From: Solihabitans fulvus
GTDB lineage: Bacteria; Actinomycetota; Actinomycetes; Mycobacteriales; Pseudonocardiaceae
Reading direction: 5' to 3'
Length of the DNA stretch: 57,253 nucleotides
Assembly: GCF_008386585.1 (NCBI RefSeq)
Contig: NZ_VUOB01000017.1
Location: 1 to 57,253 of the forward strand
The notes under the pieces were generated by a model. It was not told the DNA's origin and searched no databases. It worked only from the letters and a program-made list of their open reading frames with translations. Of this stretch, positions 41,680 through 51,009 are shown in pieces. How positions within the stretch are numbered: position 1 is the stretch's first letter; every line of letters starts with the position of its first letter. The position numbers and the translations under genes are program-made.

Positions 41680-42558
41680 ATGGGGCGCAACGCACGTACC
41701 GTCGGCGACCGCATCGAGGAGCTGCTCGCCGGCCTGCGGGCCGGCCGGGACAAGGAGACGGCAGAGGAACTGGTCCGCCTGCTCGTGGAGATGTACGGCG
41801 GGGGCCTGGAGCGGGTGGTGGCGCTGGTGCGCGAACGCGATCCCGGCCTGTTGGACCGGCTCGCCGAGGACGGCCTCGTGGCGAGCCTGCTGGTGCTGCA
41901 CGACCTGCACCCGCTCGACGTGGACGCCAGGATCCAGCGCGCCCTCGACGGCGTGCGCCCGTATCTCGGCTCGCACGCCGGTGGCGTCGAGTACCTCGGT
42001 GTCGACGACGCGGGCGTTGCGCAGCTGCGCTTGGAGGGCAGCTGCCACGGCTGCCCCTCCTCGACGCTGACCGTCCGGCTCGCGATCGAGGGCGCGATCC
42101 AGGAGGCGGCACCGGAGATCACCGGCGTCGAGGTGGCCGGAGTTACCGAGCCCGCTCCCGCCACCCAACTGCTCCAGGTCGGCATGGGACCGCCACCAGG
42201 CTGGCGCGTGGATCCTGCGCCGTCCGCCACCGGCCAGTCGACCTGGAGCACCCTGCCCGACCTCGGCCCGCCGACCAGGCGGCCGGTGCGGGTGGTGGTC
42301 GAGGGGGTCGAGGTGCTGCTGTGCTCGGTGCGCGGCACGCTGTACGCCTACCGGGACGCGTGCGCCGCGTGCGGCGCCAGCCTCGCTGAGTCCACTGTGG
42401 ACACAGAGGTGCTCAGCTGCGCCGAATGCGGGGCGCGGTTCGACGTGCGCCTCGCCGGCAGGGGCCTGGACGGATCCGACCGGTGCCTCGATCCGCTGCC
42501 GCTGCTCTCGGACAGCCAGGGCGTCCGGGTGGCGGTGCCAAGAGCGGTGGCGTCGTGA
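41680..42558 (+). CDS. NifU-C-domain protein fused to a Rieske-like four-Cys domain
   Basis: 292 residues. N-terminal helical part (1-85); NifU C-terminal-like domain (85-150) with LEGSCHGCPSSTLTV (Cys122, Cys125); a linker; and a Rieske-type beta domain (about 203-290). In that domain the Rieske ligands CxH...CxxH are replaced by CAAC (228/231) and CAEC (247/250), with the typical GASLAES and GARFDVR surroundings. It may assemble clusters for the hydrogenase or carry its electrons. GTGA overlap with the next gene. Confidence 0.82.
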   Translation: MGRNARTVGDRIEELLAGLRAGRDKETAEELVRLLVEMYGGGLERVVALVRERDPGLLDRLAEDGLVASLLVLHDLHPLDVDARIQRALDGVRPYLGSHAGGVEYLGVDDAGVAQLRLEGSCHGCPSSTLTVRLAIEGAIQEAAPEITGVEVAGVTEPAPATQLLQVGMGPPPGWRVDPAPSATGQSTWSTLPDLGPPTRRPVRVVVEGVEVLLCSVRGTLYAYRDACAACGASLAESTVDTEVLSCAECGARFDVRLAGRGLDGSDRCLDPLPLLSDSQGVRVAVPRAVAS

Positions 42559-43196
42559 CCGGGGGCGTCGGCCTGCGGCGGTTCGTCGGCACACCCGAGC
42601 AGGCGCTCGCCCCGGTGCGGGAGCAGCCCTCGGCAGAGAAGTGCGAGATGTGCGGCACCGAGGTCGGCGCGCGGCACGGCCACGTCGTCGACATCGAGCA
42701 CCGCTCGCTGATGTGCGCCTGCCGGGCGTGCTTCCTGCTGTTCACCCGGCCGGACGCGGCAGGCGGCAGGTACCGGGCGGTGCCGGAGCGGGTGCTGCAC
42801 GACCCAACGCGTCCGCTGTCGCCGGCCGCGTGGACGGGGCTCGGCGTCCCGGTCAACTCGGCCTTCTTCCTGCGCGGCGACAGCGGGCTCGCGGCCTTCT
42901 ATCCGAGCCCGGCCGGGGCGACCGAGTGCCTGCTCGACCTGGCGGCGTGGGCGAGACTCGGCGAGCAGCACCCACTGCTCGCCGAGGCACAGCCCGAGGT
43001 CGAGGCGATCCTGGTCCGCGAGGTCGACGGCGCCGTCGAGACCTATCTGGTGCCGATCGACTCCTGCTACCAGCTCGTCGGCACGGTCCGCCTGTACTGG
43101 AAGGGTTTCGACGGAGGCCAGGAGGCGCACGAGCACATCGACGAGTTCTTTGCCGACCTCCGCGCCAGGGCGCGGCCGTTGTATCCCGAGGAGTGA
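42555..43196 (+). CDS. DUF5947-like hydrogenase accessory protein
   Basis: 213 residues from GTG 42555. A zinc-type site CEMCGTEV...CACRACF (about 30-70) precedes a mixed domain with VPVNSAFFLRGDSGLAAFYPSPAGATECLL and the C-terminal LYWKGFDGGQEAHEHIDEFF. I recall this family from actinobacterial hydrogenase loci; function not known. It overlaps both neighbours by 4 bp (GTGA at each end). Confidence 0.75.
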   Translation: MTGGVGLRRFVGTPEQALAPVREQPSAEKCEMCGTEVGARHGHVVDIEHRSLMCACRACFLLFTRPDAAGGRYRAVPERVLHDPTRPLSPAAWTGLGVPVNSAFFLRGDSGLAAFYPSPAGATECLLDLAAWARLGEQHPLLAEAQPEVEAILVREVDGAVETYLVPIDSCYQLVGTVRLYWKGFDGGQEAHEHIDEFFADLRARARPLYPEE

Positions 43197-43840
43197 CAGT
43201 GGCCGAACTGGTCTTCGACTGCGTCGACGCGGTGGCGGATCGCTATGCCGTCGTGCCGGGGTTCGCCCTGCGGCTGCGGATCACCGAGACCAGCGGCGAG
43301 CGGATCGACGCGATCGCGCTGCGCTGCCAGATCCGGGTCGAGCCGCACCGGCGTCGCTACTCGGCACAGGAGGCCGAACGCCTGCACGACCTTTTCGGCG
43401 ACACCGACCGATGGGCCGACACGCTGAAACCGTTGCAGTTCACCATGCTCACCGCGATGGTGCCCGGGTTCACCGGAAGCGTCACCCAGGAGCTTCCGGT
43501 GCCCTGCACCTACGACCTGGAGATCGCGTCCACGAAGTACTTCAACGGGTTGACCGACGGCGTGATCCCGCTGCTGCTGTTGTTCAGCGGAACGGTCTTC
43601 GGCACCCGCGACGGCCGCCTGAACGTGCAGCAGGTGCCGTGGAGCAAGGAGGCGTCCTTCGGACTACCGGTGAGCGTGTGGCGCGAGACCGTCGACCTGC
43701 ACTTCCCCAACCGCGCCTGGCTGTCCGTGCACCGGGAGACGCTGGACGCGTTGCAGCGCTTCAAGTCCAGCAACGCGCTGACCACCTGGGACAGCACGCT
43801 CACCGCGTTACTCGACCGGATCGAGGAGCGACAGGCCTGA
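43193..43840 (+). CDS. DUF6084-like hydrogenase accessory protein
   Basis: 215 residues from GTG 43193. All-beta C2-like core: ALRLRITETSGERIDAIALRCQIRVEP, FTMLTAMVPGFTGSVTQELPVPCTYDLEIASTKYF, IPLLLLFSGTVFG, and VSVWRETVDLHFPNRAWLSVHRETLDALQRFK. No membrane helix or metal site. Conserved next to group 1h hydrogenases as far as I recall; function unknown. Confidence 0.75.
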   Translation: MTVAELVFDCVDAVADRYAVVPGFALRLRITETSGERIDAIALRCQIRVEPHRRRYSAQEAERLHDLFGDTDRWADTLKPLQFTMLTAMVPGFTGSVTQELPVPCTYDLEIASTKYFNGLTDGVIPLLLLFSGTVFGTRDGRLNVQQVPWSKEASFGLPVSVWRETVDLHFPNRAWLSVHRETLDALQRFKSSNALTTWDSTLTALLDRIEERQA

Positions 43841-43864
43841 CCATCGACGAACGAAGGGAACATC

Positions 43865-43969
43865 ATGCTGACACGACTGGTCAAAGCAGTGGTGCTCGCG
43901 GTGGCCGTTGCCGCGATCATCCAGTCGCTGCCCGACATCAAGCGCTACCTAGAGATTCGCGAGATGTGA
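43865..43969 (+). CDS. 34-residue membrane peptide (DUF6893-like)
   Basis: MLTRLVKAVVLAVAVAAIIQ and then SLPDIKRYLEIREM: one membrane helix with a basic N-end and a short amphipathic tail. GAAGGG lies 6 bp before the ATG. It is 24 bp after the DUF6084-like stop and 1 bp before the next gene. Likely a small subunit or anchor for the cytoplasmic hydrogenase. Confidence 0.75.
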   Translation: MLTRLVKAVVLAVAVAAIIQSLPDIKRYLEIREM

Positions 43970-43970
43970 G

Positions 43971-44243
43971 ATGCAGACACTAATCGGCTTCGTCGTCGGC
44001 TATCTGCTCGGCACGAGCCACGGGCGCAACGGCGTGAAGAAGACGCTCGACTCGATCGAGGCGATCAGGAACTCCGACGAGGTGCGGCAGCTGGTGCGCG
44101 CCGGGGTGTCGGTGGCGGGCACGGCGGCGAAGCGGGTCATGAACGGCGGCGCAGGCGCGATGCTGCACGACGCGGTGGAGGCGTTCGCGCGCAGGGCGGC
44201 CGAGACGACGTCGTCGGACCCCGAGAGGCGGCGAGCGGCGTAG
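43971..44243 (+). CDS. small protein with one N-terminal membrane segment
   Basis: 90 residues. [19 protein letters not shown] is a short GxxxG-type helix like that of YtxH proteins; the rest is helical and charged ([32 protein letters not shown]). It starts 1 bp after the 34-residue peptide. Perhaps recruits the hydrogenase to the membrane. Not further recognised. Confidence 0.75.
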   Translation: MQTLIGFVVGYLLGTSHGRNGVKKTLDSIEAIRNSDEVRQLVRAGVSVAGTAAKRVMNGGAGAMLHDAVEAFARRAAETTSSDPERRRAA

Positions 44244-44299
44244 GCTTGGTCGGCGCGGCCAGGCCGACAGCAGGCATCCCGTCCGGCGGCAGAAGCCCA

Positions 44300-44348
44300 C
44301 CGGTCGGCGGTCCGTCCCGCGTGCGGGGCGCCGACCGGGCGCCGAGCC
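44300..44348 (+). terminator. two-level hairpin between the accessory genes and nuoD
   Basis: CCGGTCGGCG (44300-44309) pairs with CGCCGACCGG (44339-44348); inside it CCCGC-GT-GCGGG forms a second stem. It ends 19 bp before the nuoD ATG. Terminator of the hydrogenase unit or a 5' structure of nuoD. Confidence 0.5.
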
Positions 44349-44367
44349 TCACGAGGGCGGGATCGAC

Positions 44368-45516
44368 ATGACGACCGAACGGACCGTCGCGATCGGCTCC
44401 GGCGCCGCGGAGCTGGCCACCGAGGACATGGTGCTCAACATCGGTCCGCAGCACCCGGCAACGCATGGCGTGCTGCGGTTGCGGCTCACCCTCGACGGCG
44501 AGCGGATCACCGAGGTGGAGCCGATCGTCGGCTACATGCACCGCGGCGCGGAGAAGTTGTTCGAGGTGCGCGACTACCGCCAGATCCTCGTGCTGGCCAA
44601 CCGACACGACTGGCTGTCGGCCTTCGCCAACGAACTCGGTGTCGTGCTCGCGGTCGAACGGCTGCTCGACATCGAGGTCCCGGTGCGGGCCGTGTGGACC
44701 CGGATGCTGCTCGCGGAGCTGAACCGCGTGCTCAACCACCTGATGTTCCTCGGCTCCTACCCGATCGAACTCGGCGCGATCACCCCGATCTTCTACGCCT
44801 TCCGCGAGCGCGAGGCGCTGCAACAGGTGATGGAGGAGGCCACCGGGGGCCGGATGCACTACATGTTCAACCGCGTTGGCGGGCTCAGGGACGACCTGCC
44901 GGCTGGCTGGCTCGACCGCGTCCGGCGCGCCGTCGCCGAGGTCCGCGCCGGCACCGCGCAGATCGAGAACCTGATCCGTGGCAACGAGATCTTCCACGCC
45001 AGGACGCGCGGGGTCGGCGTACTCGCGGCCTCGGTCGCGGCCCAGTACGGCGTGTCGGGACCCATCGCGCGGGCCAGCGGTCTCGACTTCGACCTGCGGC
45101 GGGACGAACCCTACCTCGCCTACGACGAGCTGGACGTGCCGGTGGTGACCAGGACCGCTGGCGACTGCCTCGCCCGGTTCGAGTGCCTGCTCGACCAGGT
45201 CGGCGTCTCGCTGAACCTCGCGGAGACCTGCGCCGACCGGCTCGCGGCGCTGCCGCCCGGCCCGATCTCCGTGCGCACGCCCAAGAACCTCAAGGTGCCC
45301 GAGGGACACACCTACGCGTGGACCGAGAACCCGCTCGGCGTCAACGGCTACTACCTGGTCTCGCGCGGCGAGCGCACGCCGTGGCGGTTGAAGCTGCGGT
45401 CGGCGTCGTTCAACAACATCCAGGTTGCTCCCGACCTGATGCGCGGCGCGCTGGTCGCCGACATGATCGCGATCCTCGGCTCGATGTTCTTCGTGGTCGG
45501 CGACATCGACAAGTGA
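44368..45516 (+). CDS. nuoD: complex I subunit NuoD (49-kDa homologue)
   Basis: 382 residues. [40 protein letters not shown] (the quinone-site region), [19 protein letters not shown] and the C-terminal [11 protein letters not shown] are typical. NuoD is the hydrogenase-large-subunit relative of complex I and holds the quinone pocket; the nickel-binding cysteines are absent as expected. It stands alone at the end of the hydrogenase strand and converges on the nuoA-N operon, where it is missing between nuoC and nuoH. Confidence 0.95.
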   Translation: MTTERTVAIGSGAAELATEDMVLNIGPQHPATHGVLRLRLTLDGERITEVEPIVGYMHRGAEKLFEVRDYRQILVLANRHDWLSAFANELGVVLAVERLLDIEVPVRAVWTRMLLAELNRVLNHLMFLGSYPIELGAITPIFYAFREREALQQVMEEATGGRMHYMFNRVGGLRDDLPAGWLDRVRRAVAEVRAGTAQIENLIRGNEIFHARTRGVGVLAASVAAQYGVSGPIARASGLDFDLRRDEPYLAYDELDVPVVTRTAGDCLARFECLLDQVGVSLNLAETCADRLAALPPGPISVRTPKNLKVPEGHTYAWTENPLGVNGYYLVSRGERTPWRLKLRSASFNNIQVAPDLMRGALVADMIAILGSMFFVVGDIDK

Positions 45517-45550
45517 CGGCGCGCCTCGCCCGGCCGCCGCACCGGGAAAC

Positions 45551-45595
45551 GGTTCAGGGCAACGGGTCTCAGGGCAGCGGGTCTTGGGGCAGCGG
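45551..45595. repeat. three 15-bp tandem repeats at a convergent gene end
   Basis: Units at 45551, 45566 and 45581 (consensus GTCTCAGGGCAGCGG). Read on the minus strand the units code LPQDP and DPLP, with TGA stops in the second and third units. Confidence 0.75.
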
Positions 45596-45799
45596 GAACG
45601 AGATGTGCGTGATCGCCGTGACGCGGCCGTCCACCACCCTGAGCAGCACGCGCTGACCGAGCCGCAGCATGCGCAGCCCGCTGCGCGCGAAGGCGTTGCC
45701 GTCGAAGGACAACTCGGCCCCGCTGTCCAGCAGCACCGTGCCGCCGCCCGTGTCCCTGGCGAAGGTCGCGACGGTCCCCTGCACGTCCGGCACGGCCAT
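45569..45799 (-). CDS. small OB-fold (cold-shock-like) protein
   Basis: 76 residues: VQGTVATFARDTGGGTVLLDSGAELSF resembles the first strands of a cold-shock domain, but the RNA-binding aromatic motifs KGFGFI and DVFVH are absent. LRMLRLGQRVLLRVVDGRVTAITHISFP completes the barrel. It overlaps the nuoN stop by TGATG and is last in the complex I operon. Nucleic-acid binding is uncertain; the tandem 15-bp repeats supply the last residues. Confidence 0.8.
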   Translation of the reverse strand: MAVPDVQGTVATFARDTGGGTVLLDSGAELSFDGNAFARSGLRMLRLGQRVLLRVVDGRVTAITHISFPLPQDPLP

Positions 45800-47304
45800 C
45801 ACCCGCCCAGGGTCGGCGCGACGCCGAGCACGAGTTGGGGCAGCACGGACATCAGCGCGGTGCCGGCAACGGCCAACCCGACGGCGATCGCCACGTGCCG
45901 GGGCACCGGGCCGAAGGCCGCGGTGCTCTCCGACGGGCCCGGCGCGAACAGTCGGCTGGCCCAGGCGAGGTAGTAGGCGAGGCCGAGTACCGTGTTCACC
46001 GCCATGAGCACGGCGAGCCAGCCGTAGCCGCCGGTCAGCACCCCTCGGAACACGACGATCTTGGCGAACAGGCCGGCGAGCCCCGGCGGCAGCCCGGCGA
46101 GGCAGGCCAGGCAGAAGGCCAGCGCGAGCGCCAGCGCGGGGTGCGAGCGGGCCATGCCGCGATAGTCGTCGAGGCGTCCCCCGCCGAGGCCGTCGATCCA
46201 GCCGACGAAGGACAGCACCGCGAACACGCCGAGGTTCATCACCGCGTAGATGGCCACGTAGCCGACCGTGGCGGCGGCCAGCACCCCCAACACCCTCGGC
46301 TCGCCGACCAGCCCGGCCGCCGCGCCGAGCGGCGCGAGCATGTACCCGGCCTGCGCGATCGAGGACCAGGCGAGCAGCCGGATCGCGGCGCGCTGGCGCA
46401 GCGCGACCAGGTTGCCGACGGTCATCGACGCGGCGGCGAGCACCGCGACGAGCGGGCCCCACACCCCGGCGTAGGACCCGAACCCTACGGTCAGCACCAG
46501 CACCAGGCCGGCGAATCCCGCGGCCTTGGACACGACGGACAGGAAGGCCGCCACCGCGATCGGCGCGCCCTGGTAGGTGTCGGGCGCCCAGAAGTGGAAC
46601 GGCACGGCCGATACCTTGAAGCCGAAGCCGACCAGCACCAGCACGACCCCGGTCGCCGCCACGGTGTGCGGGGTGCCCGGTCGACGCAGCGCCGCGGAGA
46701 TGGTGTCGAGCAACATCGACCCGGTGGCCCCGTAGACCAGGCTGACGCCGAACAGCATGACGGCCGTCGAGGTGACCGAGACGAGGAACATCGTCAGCCC
46801 GGCCTCCGCCGATCGGCCGTCGTAGCGGCGCAGCGCCACCAGGGCGAACACCGGCAGCGAGACGACCTCCAGCCCGACAACCAGAATCACCAGGTCCCGG
46901 CCGGCCGCGATGGTCAGCGCGCCGGCCAGCGCGGTGAGCAGCAGGAAGTGGAACTCGCCCGCCGGGAGCCCGGCTCGCCGCACCTCGCCGTTCGCCAGCA
47001 GCAGCACGACAGTGCCCGCGACGAGCAGCACCGCCTGGAACAGCAGGGTGAACCGGTCGACGGAGTAGGAGCAGGACGCGCCGACGCAGAACGTGCCGCG
47101 CGGCCGGTCTTGCGGCAGCACGCCGACCGCCAGGACGAGGTCGGCCGCCAGCGCGAGCAGCACTCCGGTGAGCGCGGCACCCCCGATCCACGGCGAACGG
47201 CGGGCCGGCAGGAAGGCGTCCGCTACGAGCACGCCGACGGCGGTCAGCGCCAACATCAGCGGGGGTGCGACGGCGAGGTAGTCCACGCTCTGGATCGTCT
47301 GCAC
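45799..47304 (-). CDS. nuoN: complex I subunit NuoN
   Basis: 501 residues, fourteen or so membrane helices, antiporter-type proton pump subunit. Conserved GLEVVSLPVFAL, GFGFKVSAVPFHFWAPDTYQGAP (lysines and His of the pump line) and LAWSSIAQAGYML. GTG 47304 is 3 bp after nuoM. Confidence 0.95.
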   Translation of the reverse strand: MQTIQSVDYLAVAPPLMLALTAVGVLVADAFLPARRSPWIGGAALTGVLLALAADLVLAVGVLPQDRPRGTFCVGASCSYSVDRFTLLFQAVLLVAGTVVLLLANGEVRRAGLPAGEFHFLLLTALAGALTIAAGRDLVILVVGLEVVSLPVFALVALRRYDGRSAEAGLTMFLVSVTSTAVMLFGVSLVYGATGSMLLDTISAALRRPGTPHTVAATGVVLVLVGFGFKVSAVPFHFWAPDTYQGAPIAVAAFLSVVSKAAGFAGLVLVLTVGFGSYAGVWGPLVAVLAAASMTVGNLVALRQRAAIRLLAWSSIAQAGYMLAPLGAAAGLVGEPRVLGVLAAATVGYVAIYAVMNLGVFAVLSFVGWIDGLGGGRLDDYRGMARSHPALALALAFCLACLAGLPPGLAGLFAKIVVFRGVLTGGYGWLAVLMAVNTVLGLAYYLAWASRLFAPGPSESTAAFGPVPRHVAIAVGLAVAGTALMSVLPQLVLGVAPTLGG

Positions 47305-47307
47305 GGC

Positions 47308-48792
47308 TCACCCACCTCGCAGCAGGACGCGCACCGCGCCGTCGGTCACGCCGAGCACGATCCTCGGCCACAGGCCGATCGCGAGCACCAACACCAGCAG
47401 CGGGGTCCACGCCACCCACTCGCGCGCGGTGACGTCGCCGAAGCGCTCGGCGGTCCACCTTGGCGGCACGACGCCCTGCGCGACCCGGCGGAGCATCACC
47501 AGGAAGTAGGCGGCCGTGAGCACCGTCCCGAGCCCCGCCACCGCGAGAAAGACCAGATACAGGGCGGGATTCAGGCCGCCGGCCGGCCGGAACGCCGAGA
47601 GCATGGCCAGCATCTCGCCCCAGAAGCCGGCGAGCCCGGGCAGCCCAAGGCTGGCCACCGCGGCGAACACCAGCAGCGAGCCGAGCCGGGGCGCCTTGGC
47701 CAGCAGGCCGCCGCCGATCCGGTCGATGTCGGTGCTGCCGTACCGCTGCGCGATCCCGCCGACCAGGAAGAACAACAGGCCGGTGATCAGGCCGTGCGCG
47801 ATGTTGCCGAGCAGGGCCGCGTTGATGCCCACCGGGGTGAGGGTGGCGATGCCGAGCAGCACGAATCCCATGTGTCCCACGCTGGAGAAGGCGATGAGCC
47901 GCTTGAGGTCGCGTTGCGCGAGGCAGGCCAGCGCCGCGTAGACGATGCCGGCCACCCCGAGCGCGCCGAGCGCGGGCGCGAGCGCGACGGCGCCCTCCGG
48001 CAGCATCGGCACGGCGATCCGCACCATGCCGTAGGTGCCCATCTTGAGCAGCACGCCGGCCAACAGGACAGAGCCGACCGTTGGGGCCTGGGTGTGCGCG
48101 TCCGGCAGCCACGAGTGCAGCGGCCAGACCGGCACCTTGACGGCGAGACCGCCAGCGATCAGCAGGAAGCCGAGCACCTGGACGCCGTGGCTCAGCCCGG
48201 TGCCCGCCCGACCGACGAGGACCACCATGTCCATTGTGGACGTTCGACTGTAGAGCAGCAGCAGGCCGACCAGCAGCACCCCGGAGCCGAGCAGCGTGTA
48301 GAGGATGAACTGGCGGGCCGCCGCCGCCCGGCGCTGGCCGCCCCAGCCGGCGATGACCGCGTACATGGGGACGAGCACGACCTCGAAGAACACGAAGAAC
48401 AGCAGGAGGTTCAGCGCCACGAAGGTGCCGAGCATGCCCACCTCGGTGAGCAGCAGCAGCGCGACGAGGGCTCGCGGCCGCTCGGGCTGGCCGGACGGGC
48501 GGGCCAGGTATCCGGCGCACAGCGCGCACAGCAGGGCGGTCAGCACGACCAGCGGCAGCGAGATGCCGTCGACGCCGAGGTGGATGCGCAGGTCGATGAG
48601 CGGGATCCACGGCGCGTTCACGGAGAACTGGGCGAAGCCGGAGCGGTGGTAGTCGAAGGTCGCGGCCATCAGGAGCGCGGTCGCCAGCGTCGCGGAGGTG
48701 ACGGCGACGCCGAACGCCGCCGCGCGCTTCGGTGGCAGGCCGAGGACGGCGAGGCAGCCGAGCAGCGGCAGGACGAGCAGCAGCACGGTCAT
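47308..48792 (-). CDS. nuoM: complex I subunit NuoM
   Basis: 494 residues, antiporter-type subunit. [40 protein letters not shown] and LIAFSSVGHMGFVLLG carry the proton-line residues. ATG 48792 overlaps the stop of a 21-codon ORF (ATGA). Confidence 0.95.
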   Translation of the reverse strand: MTVLLLVLPLLGCLAVLGLPPKRAAAFGVAVTSATLATALLMAATFDYHRSGFAQFSVNAPWIPLIDLRIHLGVDGISLPLVVLTALLCALCAGYLARPSGQPERPRALVALLLLTEVGMLGTFVALNLLLFFVFFEVVLVPMYAVIAGWGGQRRAAAARQFILYTLLGSGVLLVGLLLLYSRTSTMDMVVLVGRAGTGLSHGVQVLGFLLIAGGLAVKVPVWPLHSWLPDAHTQAPTVGSVLLAGVLLKMGTYGMVRIAVPMLPEGAVALAPALGALGVAGIVYAALACLAQRDLKRLIAFSSVGHMGFVLLGIATLTPVGINAALLGNIAHGLITGLLFFLVGGIAQRYGSTDIDRIGGGLLAKAPRLGSLLVFAAVASLGLPGLAGFWGEMLAMLSAFRPAGGLNPALYLVFLAVAGLGTVLTAAYFLVMLRRVAQGVVPPRWTAERFGDVTAREWVAWTPLLVLVLAIGLWPRIVLGVTDGAVRVLLRGG

Positions 48793-48854
48793 GCCATCAC
48801 CCCGACTGCGACCACACGACCGAGCAGCGGCACGACCACCAACGACCCAGTCAC
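48789..48854 (-). CDS. possible 21-residue peptide between nuoL and nuoM
   Basis: GTG...TGA coding for [20 protein letters not shown] plus Ala, largely hydrophobic. Its GTG overlaps the nuoL stop (GTGA) and its TGA overlaps the nuoM ATG (ATGA), so it exactly bridges the 58 bp between the two genes by the same coupling used elsewhere in the operon. It may be a small membrane peptide or only a coupling device. Confidence 0.45.
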   Translation of the reverse strand: MTGSLVVVPLLGRVVAVGVMA

Positions 48855-50650
48855 GCCAACACCACCACCCCGACCGCGATCAGCAGGACTCCCGCGAGCA
48901 GCCCGGTGAGGTAGAGCTGTGGATTCCCGTTCTGCGACAACCTGATCAGCCCGCCGAGCCGGCCGGCGTTGCGGCCGGAGCCGGTCACCGCGCGGCCGAC
49001 CACTCGGTCGTCCACCGCCACCACCCGTTCGGCGAGGCCCGTCACCGCTCTCGCCACGGTGCGTTCGTAGAGATCGTCGGTGTGCCAGGCGCTGGCGAGC
49101 AGCGGACGTGCCCGGCCGAGGAGGTCGGCGGGGTCTCGGCCGGGCGCGGCCCGCCAGCGCGCCAGCACGACACCCGCGCCGAGGACGACGACGGCGACGG
49201 ACGCCAACGCACTCCCCCACTCGGGACGCAGCTCCGGCCAGCGCAGCGCGGCCAGGCCGAGCAGCAGCGCGGGCGCGGCCAGCGCCAGCAGCGGACCGGT
49301 CAGCACCGGGCCCGCCTCTCGCGCGGGCCGCTCGGTGCCGAAGAAGGTCAGCAGCCACGCCCTGGTGGCGTAGGCGGCCGTCACCCCCGCCGTGAGCAGC
49401 ACCGCGACGGCGACCAGCCACGCGACGGCAACGGTGACCAGGGCCGCCTCGCCGCTCGCCGCGTGGCCCGCCGCCGCGACGACCAGGTCCTTGCTGAAGA
49501 ACCCGCTGGTCGGCGGGAAGCCGGCGAGGGCGGCGAAGCCGACGGTCATGGTCGCGAACGTCACGGGCATGGCGCGGCGCAGGCCGCCGAGGTCGGTCAG
49601 CAGGCCGCCACCAACGGCCGTGATCACCGCGCCTGCGCACAGGAACAGCAGCGCCTTGAACGCCGCGTGCGACACCAGGTGCGCGATCGCCGCGGTGCGG
49701 CCGCCGACCGCGAGTGCGGCGAACATCAGGCTCAGCTGGCTGATCGTCGAGTACGCCAGCACGCGTTTGAGGTCGGCCGACGCGAACGCGGCCAACGCGG
49801 CGCCGAGCATGGACACGACGGCCAGCACCGCGAGCACGTCGAGCGCCAGCGGCGCAGCCAGGAACACCGGGAACAGCAGCGCCACCAGGTACACGCCGGC
49901 GGCGACCATGGTGGCGGCGTGGATCAGCGCGCTGACCGGAGCCGGGCCAGCCATGGCGTCCGGCAGCCAGCTGTGCAACGGGAACTGGGCCGACTTGCCG
50001 ACCACGCCGACGACCATCAGCAGGGCGGCGGCGAGCACCGTGGTGTGCGACATGGTCGGCACCGCGGCCAACACGTCGGTGATCCGGAACGAGCCCGCCG
50101 CCGTGCCGAGCACGAAGACGCCGAACAGGAAGCCGACATCGCCGAACCTCGTCATCAGGAACGACTTCACCGCGGCCGAGGAGGCGGCCGGCCGCTCCCA
50201 GTGGTGGCCGATCAGGAAGTACGAGCAGACGCCCATGACCTCCCAGCCCGCGTAGGTCAGCAGCAGGTCGGCGGAGAGCACCACGGTGAGCATCGCCGCC
50301 GTGAACAGCGACACCAGCGCCGCGTAGGACGGATACCTTGGATCGCCGCGCAGGTAGCCGACCGAGTACACCTGCACGGCGAGCGCGACGAGGGTGACCA
50401 TCACCGCGACCGTCGCCGACAGGCCGCCGACCCGCACTCCAACGGTGACCGCGATGCCGCCGGTCGGCGTGAGCCGAGCCAATGTCTCCGCCGGCCGCGA
50501 GGACACCGCAACGGCGATCGCGAGGACGGCGCTCACCGCGGTGCCGGCGATCGCGACGATGCCGGGCGGCAGCCGGCGGCCCAGCGGCAGCCCGACCGCC
50601 GCCGCGAGGAACGGGGCCAGCACCACCGGCACGGCGAGCGCCGCGGTCAC
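48851..50650 (-). CDS. nuoL: complex I subunit NuoL
   Basis: 599 residues. Antiporter-type subunit with [52 protein letters not shown] and [17 protein letters not shown], and the C-terminal part that forms the lateral helix (shorter than the ~610-650 of many homologues). GTG overlaps the nuoK stop. Confidence 0.95.
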   Translation of the reverse strand: MTAALAVPVVLAPFLAAAVGLPLGRRLPPGIVAIAGTAVSAVLAIAVAVSSRPAETLARLTPTGGIAVTVGVRVGGLSATVAVMVTLVALAVQVYSVGYLRGDPRYPSYAALVSLFTAAMLTVVLSADLLLTYAGWEVMGVCSYFLIGHHWERPAASSAAVKSFLMTRFGDVGFLFGVFVLGTAAGSFRITDVLAAVPTMSHTTVLAAALLMVVGVVGKSAQFPLHSWLPDAMAGPAPVSALIHAATMVAAGVYLVALLFPVFLAAPLALDVLAVLAVVSMLGAALAAFASADLKRVLAYSTISQLSLMFAALAVGGRTAAIAHLVSHAAFKALLFLCAGAVITAVGGGLLTDLGGLRRAMPVTFATMTVGFAALAGFPPTSGFFSKDLVVAAAGHAASGEAALVTVAVAWLVAVAVLLTAGVTAAYATRAWLLTFFGTERPAREAGPVLTGPLLALAAPALLLGLAALRWPELRPEWGSALASVAVVVLGAGVVLARWRAAPGRDPADLLGRARPLLASAWHTDDLYERTVARAVTGLAERVVAVDDRVVGRAVTGSGRNAGRLGGLIRLSQNGNPQLYLTGLLAGVLLIAVGVVVLA

Positions 50651-51009
50651 CGGGCCGCCTCCCGCTCCGCCACGGTCTCGCCGGGGACCGCCGACGGCGC
50701 GTCCCGGTCGGCCAGGTCGCGCAGCTGGTCCACGGCGATGCTGGACCGGTTGCGGAACACCAGCAGGACGATCGCCAGGCCGAGCCCGACCTCGGCGGCC
50801 GCGATGGCGATCACGAACAGGGTGAGCGCCTGCCCCGATGCGAGCGTGTCCTTCAGCCAGGCGTCGAAGGTGACCAGGTTGAGGTTGACGGCGTTGAGCA
50901 TCAGCTCGACCGACATCAGCACCAGGATCGCGTTGCGCCTGGCCAGCACGCCGTACACGCCGACGGAGAACAGCAGCGCGGCGAGCACGACCGGGTAGAC
51001 GACGTGCAT
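50647..51009 (-). CDS. nuoK: complex I subunit NuoK
   Basis: 120 residues, three membrane helices. [23 protein letters not shown] and [21 protein letters not shown] hold the two key glutamates of the E-channel. A ~20-residue charged C-terminal extension is present. Confidence 0.95.
   Translation of the reverse strand: MHVVYPVVLAALLFSVGVYGVLARRNAILVLMSVELMLNAVNLNLVTFDAWLKDTLASGQALTLFVIAIAAAEVGLGLAIVLLVFRNRSSIAVDQLRDLADRDAPSAVPGETVAEREAAR

Noticed and set aside
44368..45516. nuoD gene as a second hydrogenase large subunit
   Set aside because: Both nickel-binding CxxC motifs are missing and the NuoD-specific MHRGAEKL and GDIDK motifs are present.
45835..48909. Very long plus-strand open frame (over 1000 codons) opposite nuoN/nuoM
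   Set aside because: Arg/Gln/Glu-rich product without domains, exactly antisense to clear complex I genes; a high-GC codon-bias shadow.
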